Shown one piece after another: positions 16,387-24,440 of a stretch of 64,000 nucleotides of DNA. Each line of letters starts with the position of its first letter. Within the stretch, counting starts at the first letter, position 1. Both the position numbers and the translations under genes were made by a program. The notes under the pieces were generated by a model. That model did no database searches, was not told the origin of the DNA, and was given only the letters and a program-made list of their open reading frames with translations. Source of the DNA: Streptomyces griseorubiginosus. Its GTDB lineage: Bacteria > Actinomycetota > Actinomycetes > Streptomycetales > Streptomycetaceae. The stretch spans positions 1 through 64,000 of the forward strand of contig NZ_WVUG01000008.1 in assembly GCF_017614965.1 (NCBI RefSeq), given 5' to 3'.

Positions 16387-16719
16387 GGTCGTGCCCTTTC
16401 GGGAGTGCACACAACGGCGCTCCCGGACGACCTATCGTCCGACCGTGACCCCGGAGGGGAGCACCCACGTCGATACAGCGTTCACGGGTACCACCTCCTC
16501 GATCACTCGCACGGCCGTCGGAAACGTAGCAGCGGTGGCGGTCGTCCACCAAACGGTTTTTGCGCGCTCTTGCTGGGGGAGGTGGGAGCAACAGATCCGC
16601 GGTCGTGCCGCGGGGGTGGCCGAGTGACCCCTACGGGCGCAGCATGGACGTGTAGCGGTTTTCGCCAGTGACCTTTAGTGATTTTCACTGACCGTACGGA
16701 GCGGACGATCGGAACGATC
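16387..16719. other. intergenic region with short inverted repeat
   Basis: No gene is supported here. It should hold the hydrolase promoter and that of the small gene at 16720. Near 16667-16691 CAGTGA and TCACTG form a 6-bp inverted repeat around AGTGATTTTCACT, which could be a weak operator. I see nothing else. Confidence 0.3.
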
Positions 16720-17055
16720 ATGGCCGAGGTTATGTTCATACGCGGTGAGCCGTGCGTCCGCTGCGCAGGCGAGGAACAACGGCCCACCGGGACGCTTCGC
16801 ACGCTTTGCGAGGATCACTTCAGGGACGTGGCCGTCGTGCACTTCGCTCGGCGGAAGCACCCCAACCCGGTGGAAGCGGCCACTTCGGCGATGGAGGGTG
16901 GCCTTCACGTCGCATCCGCCCCCATGGACCAGATCCCTCACAGCTTCGGCCGGGACTCCGACCTGACCCGAGTGGACTGCGATTGCGGCCGAACTCGTTC
17001 TCCAGGAAGCGTGGTGTGGCGGAGCCGAGGGGGTCCTGCGCCACCGCGGAGGTGA
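16720..17055 (+). CDS. hypothetical small protein with CxxC motif
   Basis: 111 residues from ATG 16720. The N-terminal part has CVRCAGEEQ followed by LCEDHF, and a DCDCGRT segment lies further on, so cysteines are clustered as in small zinc-binding proteins. Codon third positions are GC-rich, which favours real coding. The ribosome site is weak, and the C-terminal 20 residues are low complexity. I do not recognise a family. Confidence 0.35.
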   Translation: MAEVMFIRGEPCVRCAGEEQRPTGTLRTLCEDHFRDVAVVHFARRKHPNPVEAATSAMEGGLHVASAPMDQIPHSFGRDSDLTRVDCDCGRTRSPGSVVWRSRGGPAPPRR

Positions 17056-17242
17056 ACAGCGGCGTCTGCGGGTCGACTGCCGAGAAGTCCTGGCTGGGCT
17101 GAGCCTTGTGGGGCTGTCTTACGCGCGCGTAGCGTGTGTCGTGGCCTGGTGCATGGGGGGTGTCGCCAGGGCGATGCCGGTGAAGGGGATGACCGGCCAG
17201 GGGAAGGCGCATCGTGTGCGCGTCTGATCGCCGGGGGTTGCC

Positions 17243-20077
17243 GTGGTGACGTTCAGACTTCTCGGGCCCGTCGAGTTATGGGGCCAGGGTCCCATCGACA
17301 TAGGTCCTCCGCAGCGGCGGAGCGTGATGGCGGCGCTCGCCGTGGACGCCGGCCGGGCAGTGCCGATCGAGACGTTGATGAGGCGTGTGTGGGGTGCGGA
17401 TCCGCCGGACGGGGCACGTCAGGCGCTGTACGCGCATGTGACCCGCCTTCGGCGGGGGTTGGCAGCCGCCGGGGCCGTTCGCACGCCGGGCCTGCTTCGG
17501 CGTAACGGCGGCTACGTGCTGGACACCGACTCCGAAGCCGTGGACCTCCACCGGTTTCATCGCTTGGTCGCCGACGCCCGCAGAGCCGGCCGGAGCGACG
17601 CCGAGCAGGTGACTATCCTCCGCGAGGCCCTGGACCTGTGGCGCGGGGAGCCCCTCGCCGGACTGTCCGGGGAGTGGGCGACGCGGATGCGTGAGACCTG
17701 GCAACGGCAGCGGTTGGACGCGGTCACCGCGTGGGCCCACGCTGAGACGGCCCTGGGCAACCACGCGGTGGTGATCGACCGAGTGCCCGAACTGGTCGAC
17801 CAACATCCCCTCCTGGAGCCGCTGGTGGCCGTGTTGATGCGGGCACTGTACGAGGCGGGGCGCGGTTCCGAGGCGCTGGAGCGCTTCGCCGAGACCCGGA
17901 AACGGCTGGCCGACGAACTGGGCACCGATCCGGGGACCGAGCTCCGGCAACTCCACCAGACGATCCTGCAGGGCGCCCCCCGGCCGGCCGAGGCCCCGGA
18001 TCCGCTGCCATCGGCACGTCCGCGGTCCGCACCGGTTCTGGCGCATCTGCCCCTGGACGTTCCGGTTTTCACCGGCCGGCAGGAGGAGCTGGCCCAGCTC
18101 GACAAGATCCTCGCGGGCGACATCGGCAGCCCCACGGTGGCGGTGATCTCGACCCTCGCCGGGACCGCGGGCGTAGGGAAGACGGCCGTGGCCGTCCACT
18201 GGGGGCACCGGGTGGCCGACTGGTTCGAGGACGGCCAGATCTACGTGAACCTCCATGGTTTCGAGCCATCGCGGCCACCGGTGACCCCGGCCGAGGCGCT
18301 GCCCCGGCTGCTGGAGGCACTGGGCGTGCTCCCCCAGCACATGCCGGTCAGCCCGGAGGCCCAGGCCGGGCTGTACCGGAGCATGCTGGCGGGACGCCGG
18401 ATGCTGGTGATACTCGACAACGCACGGGACGCCGAACAGGTACGGGCGTTCCTGCCCGGCAGTCCAGGGTGCTTCACCCTGGTGACCAGCAGAAACCGGC
18501 TCTCCGGCCTGATCGCCCTGGAGGGCGCCCGGAGTCTCGTCCTGGATGTGCTGCCCGCGGCGGAGTGCCGGCGGCTGCTCGCCCGCCGGATAGGGGCCGA
18601 GCGCGTGATGTCCGAACCGCTGGCGGTCGACGAGATCGTGAGCCGCTGCGCGCGGCTTCCGCTGGCCCTGGTGATCGTGGCGGCCCGCGCGGCCGTCGAG
18701 CCGGGGCTCGGCCTGGCACGGCTGGCAGCCGAACTCCGGGACGCCCAGGACTCCCCCGCCGGGCTGGACAGCTTCGGCAACGAGGACACGCGGGCGGACA
18801 TGCGGGCCGTGTTCTCCTGGTCGTACGGCACCCTGAGCCCTCAGGCCGCCCGGATGTTCCGGCTGCTCGGCGTACACCCCGGCCCGGACATCAGCGTGCC
18901 CGCCGCCGCGAGCCTGGCCGGGATCCCCGTCCGCGACGCGGGTCGACTACTGACCGCGCTGGCCGACGGTTGCCTGGTCACAGAGCACTCACGAGGCAGA
19001 TACGTACTCCACGACCTGCTGCGGATGTACGCCGCCGAACTCGCCGAGACCGTGAACGCCGCCGGCGAGACGCACGCGGCCGAAGACCGCCTGTTCGGCC
19101 ACTATCTGCACTCCGCCCACTCCGCGGACCGCATGCTGGATCCCCACCGCGATCCGATCGCGCTGCCGCCCGTGGTCCCCGGCGTCTCCCCCGAACACGC
19201 CGCGGACCACGGAGCGGCTCTCGCCTGGTTCACAGCCGAGCACCCCGTGCTCCTGGCGGTGGTGCACCGATCGGGTATCGCCACGCGAAATGCATCGGGT
19301 GCCCCGACCTGGCAGCTGACCCGCGCCCTGACGACGTTCCTGCAGCGACGCGGCCACTGGTCCGACTGGGCCACGGCCCAGGAGGCCGCGCTGGACGCCG
19401 CACTCCGCTCGGCCTCCGCCGCCGGGCAGGCCGACGCCCACAGCGGTCTCGGCCGCGCCTGCACCCGCCTGACACGGCTGGACGACGCGCTCACCCACCT
19501 CACCCGCGCCCTGGATCTCCACAAAGCCCTCGGCGACCGAACCGAGCTGGCCCACACCCACCTCGACCTGGCGCGCCTGCACGCCCGGCGGGACGCCTAC
19601 CCCGAGGCGCTGGCCTGTGCCCGGGAGGCCCTTGACCACTACACCTCCTTGGGCCACAGGAGCGGACGGGCCCGGGCCCTGAACTCGGTGGGCTGGTACC
19701 ACGCGCAGCTCGGCGACCACCGCCAGTGCCTCGCGTTCTGCGGGCAGGCACTGGAGCTCTTCACCGACCTCGGCGTCCGCGACGGGCAGGCGGACACCTG
19801 GGACAGCCTCGGCTACGCACACCAGCACCTGGGCGACCACCGCCGGGCCGCGGCCTGCTACGACAACGCCGTCACGCTGTTCCACGGTCTCGGGGACCGC
19901 TACTTCGAGGCCGACGTGCTGGTCCACCTCAGCGAGAGCCACCAGGCCACCGGCGACGCCCGGGCGGCCCGGCGTGCCGCGCGCCGCGCGACGGACATCC
20001 TGGACGAACTCGGCGTGCCGGACTCGGACGGCGTCCGCGCCCGGCTGCGCCGCCTCGGCCTGCCGGCCGGATCCTGA
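17243..20077 (+). CDS. AfsR/SARP-family transcriptional regulator with NB-ARC and TPR domains; TTA codon
   Basis: 944 residues. Domains in order: an OmpR-type winged helix with RLLGPVELWG (1-95), bacterial transcriptional activation (BTAD) domain (~98-245), NB-ARC ATPase with P-loop GTAGVGKT (307-314) and VILDNARD, and C-terminal TPR repeats (~640-930). This is the architecture of AfsR, a global activator of antibiotic synthesis. Codon 12 is TTA (17276-17278), so translation would depend on the bldA tRNA. The start is GTG 17243 or the adjacent GTG 17246. No biosynthetic cluster lies next to it, so the targets are unknown. Confidence 0.93.
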   Translation: MVTFRLLGPVELWGQGPIDIGPPQRRSVMAALAVDAGRAVPIETLMRRVWGADPPDGARQALYAHVTRLRRGLAAAGAVRTPGLLRRNGGYVLDTDSEAVDLHRFHRLVADARRAGRSDAEQVTILREALDLWRGEPLAGLSGEWATRMRETWQRQRLDAVTAWAHAETALGNHAVVIDRVPELVDQHPLLEPLVAVLMRALYEAGRGSEALERFAETRKRLADELGTDPGTELRQLHQTILQGAPRPAEAPDPLPSARPRSAPVLAHLPLDVPVFTGRQEELAQLDKILAGDIGSPTVAVISTLAGTAGVGKTAVAVHWGHRVADWFEDGQIYVNLHGFEPSRPPVTPAEALPRLLEALGVLPQHMPVSPEAQAGLYRSMLAGRRMLVILDNARDAEQVRAFLPGSPGCFTLVTSRNRLSGLIALEGARSLVLDVLPAAECRRLLARRIGAERVMSEPLAVDEIVSRCARLPLALVIVAARAAVEPGLGLARLAAELRDAQDSPAGLDSFGNEDTRADMRAVFSWSYGTLSPQAARMFRLLGVHPGPDISVPAAASLAGIPVRDAGRLLTALADGCLVTEHSRGRYVLHDLLRMYAAELAETVNAAGETHAAEDRLFGHYLHSAHSADRMLDPHRDPIALPPVVPGVSPEHAADHGAALAWFTAEHPVLLAVVHRSGIATRNASGAPTWQLTRALTTFLQRRGHWSDWATAQEAALDAALRSASAAGQADAHSGLGRACTRLTRLDDALTHLTRALDLHKALGDRTELAHTHLDLARLHARRDAYPEALACAREALDHYTSLGHRSGRARALNSVGWYHAQLGDHRQCLAFCGQALELFTDLGVRDGQADTWDSLGYAHQHLGDHRRAAACYDNAVTLFHGLGDRYFEADVLVHLSESHQATGDARAARRAARRATDILDELGVPDSDGVRARLRRLGLPAGS

Positions 20078-20121
20078 GTGCGATGTCGCCGTCGTCCTTC
20101 GCCTGCTTATGGCAGGCAGCA

Positions 20122-20150
20122 TGTCCGCACATCCAGCCGCCGTGCGGACA
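20122..20150. terminator. putative bidirectional terminator
   Basis: TGTCCGCAC and GTGCGGACA form a perfect 9-bp stem with an 11-base loop between the convergent AfsR-like and serine-hydrolase genes. A shorter hairpin, GCCTGC/GCAGGC, sits just before it (20101-20117). There is no U-tract, as is usual in high-GC actinobacteria. Confidence 0.5.
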
Positions 20151-20222
20151 CGTCAAGGACGCCGGTAGCAGAAGCCCGTGTGGCTGCCATTTTGGCCGTT
20201 GGTGTAGTCGTATGCCTCAAAG

Positions 20223-21866
20223 CTAGTCCTTCCTCGTGAAGGTGCCGAGACCGCTCGTGTCGAGATTCTCGACTCGGACCTTGTCGGCGCGCGCGCCGGC
20301 GCCGACGGTGAAGGTCATGCCGGTGAGGCCGACGGCCATTTCGCCCGTGGTGCGGTAGCTGAAGGTGTCACCGTCGAAGTGGGTCAGGACGAACCGTTGC
20401 TTCTTGGGCCCGAGCTGCATGGTGAGTTCGTTGCCCTGGGTACTGACGGTCAACGGGCCGTAGTACTCATTGGCGTACGTCCCGGTGTAGGCGCTGTTTG
20501 CCTTGGCGGGCGCGGGCGAGGCCGGGGGTTTGCTGTAGTCGACCTGCGAGCGTTCCCCCTGCAGGGTCTGCTGGAAGAGCGGCCCGAGGAACTTGAGCCA
20601 GTCGACGGTCGGCCCGCCCGTTTGCGCGGTGTCGAGGAACGTGGCGGAGATCGCCTCGGGCACACCAATGGGCTCGCCGTTGGTCAGGACGACGATGCCG
20701 AGCTTCTCCGAGGGCAGCAAGGCGACGGTGGTGGCCGCCCCCAGCGCGAAGGCGCCGGAGTGGCCGAGCTTCAGCCTGCCCTGGTCGTCGTAGCTCACGT
20801 TCCAGCCGAGTCCGTAGAACCCGGTCCTGCCCGCGGGCGAGTGCGGCGGCTCGGAGACCATGTGGGGCACGTGAGTCTGCTCCAGAGCGGCGGCGTCGAC
20901 GATCTGCCGCCCCTCGAACTTTCCGTTGCCCAGTTGCAGACGCAGCCACTTCGTCATGTCCCGGACCGTGGAGCTTGCTCCGCCCGCCGGACTCTGGGCG
21001 TCCGGGTCGCGCACGTACGCGGCACTCCAGGTGCTTCCGCTCTTCACATGCAGGGCGGCCTTGTTGCCCGCCTTCTCGTAGTCGGCGAACGAAGAGCTGG
21101 TGGAGTTCATCCCCAGCGGCCGGTACACCTTGTCGGCGGACAGCTTCTCCCAGTTGGTCCCTGCCGCCCGCGCGGTGGCGACCGCCGCTTCGGTCAGCCC
21201 GAAGTTCGTGTACGCGTAGTGGGCCCGGAAGGGGGCCAGCGGTTCGTAGCGCAGGTGGTCCAGGATGTACGAGCGGTCGTAGCCGAGGTCTTCCAGGAGG
21301 TCGCCGGCGTGGTCGGGCAGTCCACTGCGATGCGAGAACAGGTCGGCCAGCGTGACATGACGGCTGACCCACGGATCCTTCAGCGCGAAACCCGGGGTGT
21401 ACTTGACGACCGGGTCGTCCCAGGCGACGGTCTTCTCGCCCACGGCCGCGGCGACCACGGTCGAGGCAAGGGGCTTGGAGACCGAGGCGAGCTGGAAGAC
21501 CGTGTCCGCTCCGACCCGGTCCTTCGTGCCAACCTTCCGCACTCCGAACCCCTTCAGGTACATCACCTTGTCGTCGTACACCACGCCCACGGCGACTCCA
21601 GGCACACCGGTGCGGTGCATGGCGTCCCGTACGACGTCGTCGAGCCGGCTCACCGCGGTCTCGACCTTGGCCCGGGTGAGCTGTGCCGGTGGCTGGGCGG
21701 GTGGGACGGTGGGCAGCGGCGACGTCACGACGGCGGCGGGCCCCCCGACGGTGGTGTCGGCATCGGCAGCGGTACAGCCGGCGGCCAGAGCCCCGACCAG
21801 GCCGAGTGCCGCGGCGGAGCGAAGTGTGCGCGGGCATGCGCTGTTGAGTCGGGACATGTCTTCCAT
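20223..21866 (-). CDS. beta-lactamase-fold serine hydrolase, lipoprotein
   Basis: 547 residues from ATG 21866 (GGGGGAGGG 6 bases upstream). Residues 1-30 are a lipoprotein signal ending LVGALAAGC, so the mature protein is likely tethered outside the membrane. The class C beta-lactamase/DD-peptidase motifs are present: SVSK (SxxK), YTN (YxN) and GHSG (HxG). A C-terminal beta-domain (SAYTGTYANEYYGPLTV onward) is the DUF3471-type extension of such esterases. Likely roles are peptidoglycan peptide or ester hydrolysis; resistance to beta-lactams is possible but not shown. Confidence 0.9.
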   Translation of the reverse strand: MEDMSRLNSACPRTLRSAAALGLVGALAAGCTAADADTTVGGPAAVVTSPLPTVPPAQPPAQLTRAKVETAVSRLDDVVRDAMHRTGVPGVAVGVVYDDKVMYLKGFGVRKVGTKDRVGADTVFQLASVSKPLASTVVAAAVGEKTVAWDDPVVKYTPGFALKDPWVSRHVTLADLFSHRSGLPDHAGDLLEDLGYDRSYILDHLRYEPLAPFRAHYAYTNFGLTEAAVATARAAGTNWEKLSADKVYRPLGMNSTSSSFADYEKAGNKAALHVKSGSTWSAAYVRDPDAQSPAGGASSTVRDMTKWLRLQLGNGKFEGRQIVDAAALEQTHVPHMVSEPPHSPAGRTGFYGLGWNVSYDDQGRLKLGHSGAFALGAATTVALLPSEKLGIVVLTNGEPIGVPEAISATFLDTAQTGGPTVDWLKFLGPLFQQTLQGERSQVDYSKPPASPAPAKANSAYTGTYANEYYGPLTVSTQGNELTMQLGPKKQRFVLTHFDGDTFSYRTTGEMAVGLTGMTFTVGAGARADKVRVENLDTSGLGTFTRKD

Positions 21867-22028
21867 GGCAAGCCCTCCCCCGGCGCCTGTCGCGGCCTGG
21901 CAGGCCGTTCGGGGGATCAGGCGTACGCCGCCGCCTCCGCCTGAGCGCTCCCGTCCTCTTCCACCAGCCCGCCCGACCCGCGTCGGCAACGTAAGGAGTT
22001 TTATGGTCCTCGCGGCGTTGTCACTTTG

Positions 22029-22042
22029 ATTGACGGGTCAAT
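22029..22042. promoter_or_regulatory. 14-bp inverted repeat ATTGAC-GG-GTCAAT
   Basis: Perfect half-sites ATTGAC/GTCAAT with a 2-base centre lie in the 435-bp gap between the lipoprotein hydrolase (start 21866, minus) and the secreted protein (22302, plus). The position suits an operator for either gene. An 8-codon ORF with a strong ribosome site (AAGGAG, ATG 22003) ends right at the repeat. The rest of the gap shows no gene. Confidence 0.35.
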
Positions 22043-22301
22043 GAAGGGCACTGGGGCATAAGTGGACATGGTGCCCACCGCTCGCTAGGGTCGAATACAG
22101 ACGCTGTCGGCGTCAGAGGCCGGAATAGACCGGTTTCTCACGGACGCGCCGCGCTGTCCAGCGCGAAGCGCAGTCGATTTCATATGTGGGGAAACAAAGG
22201 GTGGGGAGCACCCATACTCGTGCCGCTCCGACGCGGCTGCCGCTGCCTGCTTTCTGCACCCCGCCTTCGGCAAATCCGTCCGAATTCAGTGGGAGTCTGA
22301 C

Positions 22302-22697
22302 ATGCGAAATCTCAGCATCAGCACGAGGAAGACCATCGGCTCTGTCGCGGTCGTGGCTTCGCTGGCACTCGCAGCTCGGCTCGTGGCAACCGGCACGGCA
22401 CACGCCGCCGTGAAGGTCACGGTCAAGGGAACCGTGAGTTGTGCCCGATTCGGGGATTCCACACCGGACAGCATCAAGATAACGCCCACCAAGGGAAAGG
22501 CCGGCACGGACGAACTCCCCGGCGAGGACGAGACCGAGGACTACACCATCGTACTCACCGGAATTCCGACGAACGGCACGAAGGCCACCGCACTGATCAC
22601 GTGCGTGGACAGCGACAACGACAAGAATACCTACAGCAAGACATTCCAGGTCACGAAGCCCCCGAACGGTGCCCCGCTGGTCCGCAATTTCAAGTAG
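22302..22697 (+). CDS. small secreted protein
   Basis: 131 residues. A Sec signal peptide covers ~1-36 (positive MRNLSISTRK, a hydrophobic core and AHAA cleavage). The mature ~95 residues are a beta-rich domain with two cysteines (GTVSCARFG and ALITCVDSD) that probably form a disulfide. GGGAG lies upstream of the ATG. It resembles the small, abundant cell-wall or extracellular proteins of streptomycetes, but I recognise no named family. Monocistronic; a decayed hydrolase follows in the same frame after the stop. Confidence 0.8.
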   Translation: MRNLSISTRKTIGSVAVVASLALAARLVATGTAHAAVKVTVKGTVSCARFGDSTPDSIKITPTKGKAGTDELPGEDETEDYTIVLTGIPTNGTKATALITCVDSDNDKNTYSKTFQVTKPPNGAPLVRNFK

Positions 22698-22745
22698 CCT
22701 CCGAATATCGCGCGCGGCCCAGCGAAGGTCGCGCGCCGAGGCTGT

Positions 22746-23381
22746 CACCTTCGTGGAGCGCCCGCCTGTTACAGCGACATCGTCCTCCACCTCCCGGCCA
22801 CCCAGGTCGCGCCCTTCGCCGAGGACGCCATCGTCGAGGAACTCGGCCCGCACCGCTGCCGACCGCCACACTGGCCGCGGGACCGGACTGAGGGCGACAT
22901 CCGGGACCGGCTCACCACCGGCCGGCAACGCCGACTCGACGCCCTGGAGGCCAGGCCGCGACCGCTGGCATGGTCACTGCTGATGGCGGCCAACCCGTGC
23001 CCGGCACACGCCCTGGTCCCCGACGCCGAACTCGACGCGGTGTTCGCCCGCCTCCTGACGATCGCGGCCCCGGCGGCCACCTGCCACCCCGGCCGCCCCC
23101 TGCACGACCTGCCGAACTCCGTACCCGGCTTCTGCTCCAACCAGCTCACCACGGCCGACCAACTCACCGTCCCCGACCCGCGTCCCGCCCTGCGCCGCAT
23201 CCACGTACCGACCCTCGTCCTGCGCGGCATCTGCGACTACAAGAACCCGGCCATCGCCCGCGAGTACGCCGAAGTACTCCCCGACGCCACACTGGTGACC
23301 ATCCGGGGCACGGGCCACCTCATCGACGCCGAACAGCCCGGACGCCACCGAGGATTGGTCATCCGCCTTCTGCAACGGTGA
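22746..23381 (+). pseudogene. alpha/beta hydrolase C-terminal remnant
   Basis: An open frame without a proper start reads SDIVLHLPATQVAPFAEDAIVEELG and continues to LRRIHVPTLVLRGICDYKN and ATLVTIRGTGHLID. These are the Asp-loop and catalytic-His strands of a proline-iminopeptidase-like alpha/beta hydrolase. The N-terminal half with the oxyanion and GxSxG nucleophile is absent, so it cannot be active. A start at 22983 would give a 132-residue fragment only. Confidence 0.6.
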
Positions 23382-23437
23382 AGGCAGGACGTGGATGGGT
23401 GCCCGGGGGCCGTGGTGGGCTGTCGTTCGCCGTTCGC

Positions 23438-23443
23438 TAGCAT
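23438..23443 (+). promoter_or_regulatory. putative -10 element for leaderless transcript
   Basis: TAGCAT fits TANNNT and ends 8 bases before the ATG at 23452, which has no ribosome site, so transcription probably starts at or next to the start codon. Confidence 0.4.
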
Positions 23444-23451
23444 TCCTGCAC

Positions 23452-24285
23452 ATGACAATACGGGGGTTGCGTCTGGGGGCCGTGGCGGTTCTGGCGGCGG
23501 TGTGTGTCTCTGGTCCAGGACGGCCCGACGTCATCCGTACGGCGTCCGACCCGGGCCCCCTCCCGGCTGATCGCTACGCGTTCACGCCCCAGGACTACCA
23601 GCGATCGCAGCGGGCTTCGGCGTTGCTCGTCCGGCAGTGCATGGCACAGCACGGCCACCCGGACTTTCCGCTCGACCCCCGCTACCCCAGCGATCCCATC
23701 GTCGCCACCGCGGTCGGCACCCTCTACGGCGTCCTGGACCTCGCCGCCGCCCGTCGCTGGGGCTACGGCTGGGACCCGGCCAAGTCCTCGGTTCCGCGAC
23801 CCAAGGGCCGCCGGATGACCAACGCCGAGTATGCGGACTTCCCCTCCTGCAACGCGGAGGCGAGCCGGCGGCTGATGCGCGGCATCGACGTCAAGCGCGA
23901 CTGGCTCTACGCCCAGACCCGGGAGATCGAGGTCGACAAGGCCGTCAAGCGCGACCCGCGTCTGCGCTCGGCGTGGGACGTGTGGTCCCGCTGTGTGGCC
24001 GAGCAGGGCTTCACCCGCTATCCCGACCCCGTGGCCGCGTACACCGATACCGCCTGGCGGCGCGGCAGTGACGGCAACACCCGGCATACGGCGCGGGAGC
24101 GGGCCACCGCCACCGCGGACGTCACCTGCAAGCGCCGGCACCACACGGCCGAACTCTGGCACGCGGTGCGGGCACGGAAGCAGACCGCGGACATCGCCGG
24201 ACACCGTGACCGCTATGCCGCGGGGCTGCGGGCGCTGCGGACGTACCGGGCCACCGTCGCCGACGTGCTGTACAGGCTCGGCTGA
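23452..24285 (+). CDS. secreted hypothetical protein
   Basis: 277 residues from ATG 23452, chosen because a signal-like segment follows directly (MTIRGLRLGAVAVLAAVCVSG). The in-frame start 19 codons earlier lacks a ribosome site. The mature part is helical and rich in Arg, Tyr and Trp, with four spaced Cys (RQCMAQHG, PSCNAEAS, SRCVAEQG, DVTCKRR) that could form two disulfides. The RQCMAQHG and RCVAEQGF repeats suggest an internal duplication of a small Cys module. No known family. Confidence 0.72.
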   Translation: MTIRGLRLGAVAVLAAVCVSGPGRPDVIRTASDPGPLPADRYAFTPQDYQRSQRASALLVRQCMAQHGHPDFPLDPRYPSDPIVATAVGTLYGVLDLAAARRWGYGWDPAKSSVPRPKGRRMTNAEYADFPSCNAEASRRLMRGIDVKRDWLYAQTREIEVDKAVKRDPRLRSAWDVWSRCVAEQGFTRYPDPVAAYTDTAWRRGSDGNTRHTARERATATADVTCKRRHHTAELWHAVRARKQTADIAGHRDRYAAGLRALRTYRATVADVLYRLG

Positions 24286-24440
24286 AGAACCTCCCGTACA
24301 CATCCGTCTCGCCTGCAACGCTGCGCGTCCAGGTCGAAGCCACCCGCCGTCGCGGCCTGGTTTTCCGTTCAGGTCCACGGACGCTGCACAGTAGTCTGAC
24401 CTTTCAAACAGACCGCGTCCGGCGGGCTGATGGGGGGAAC

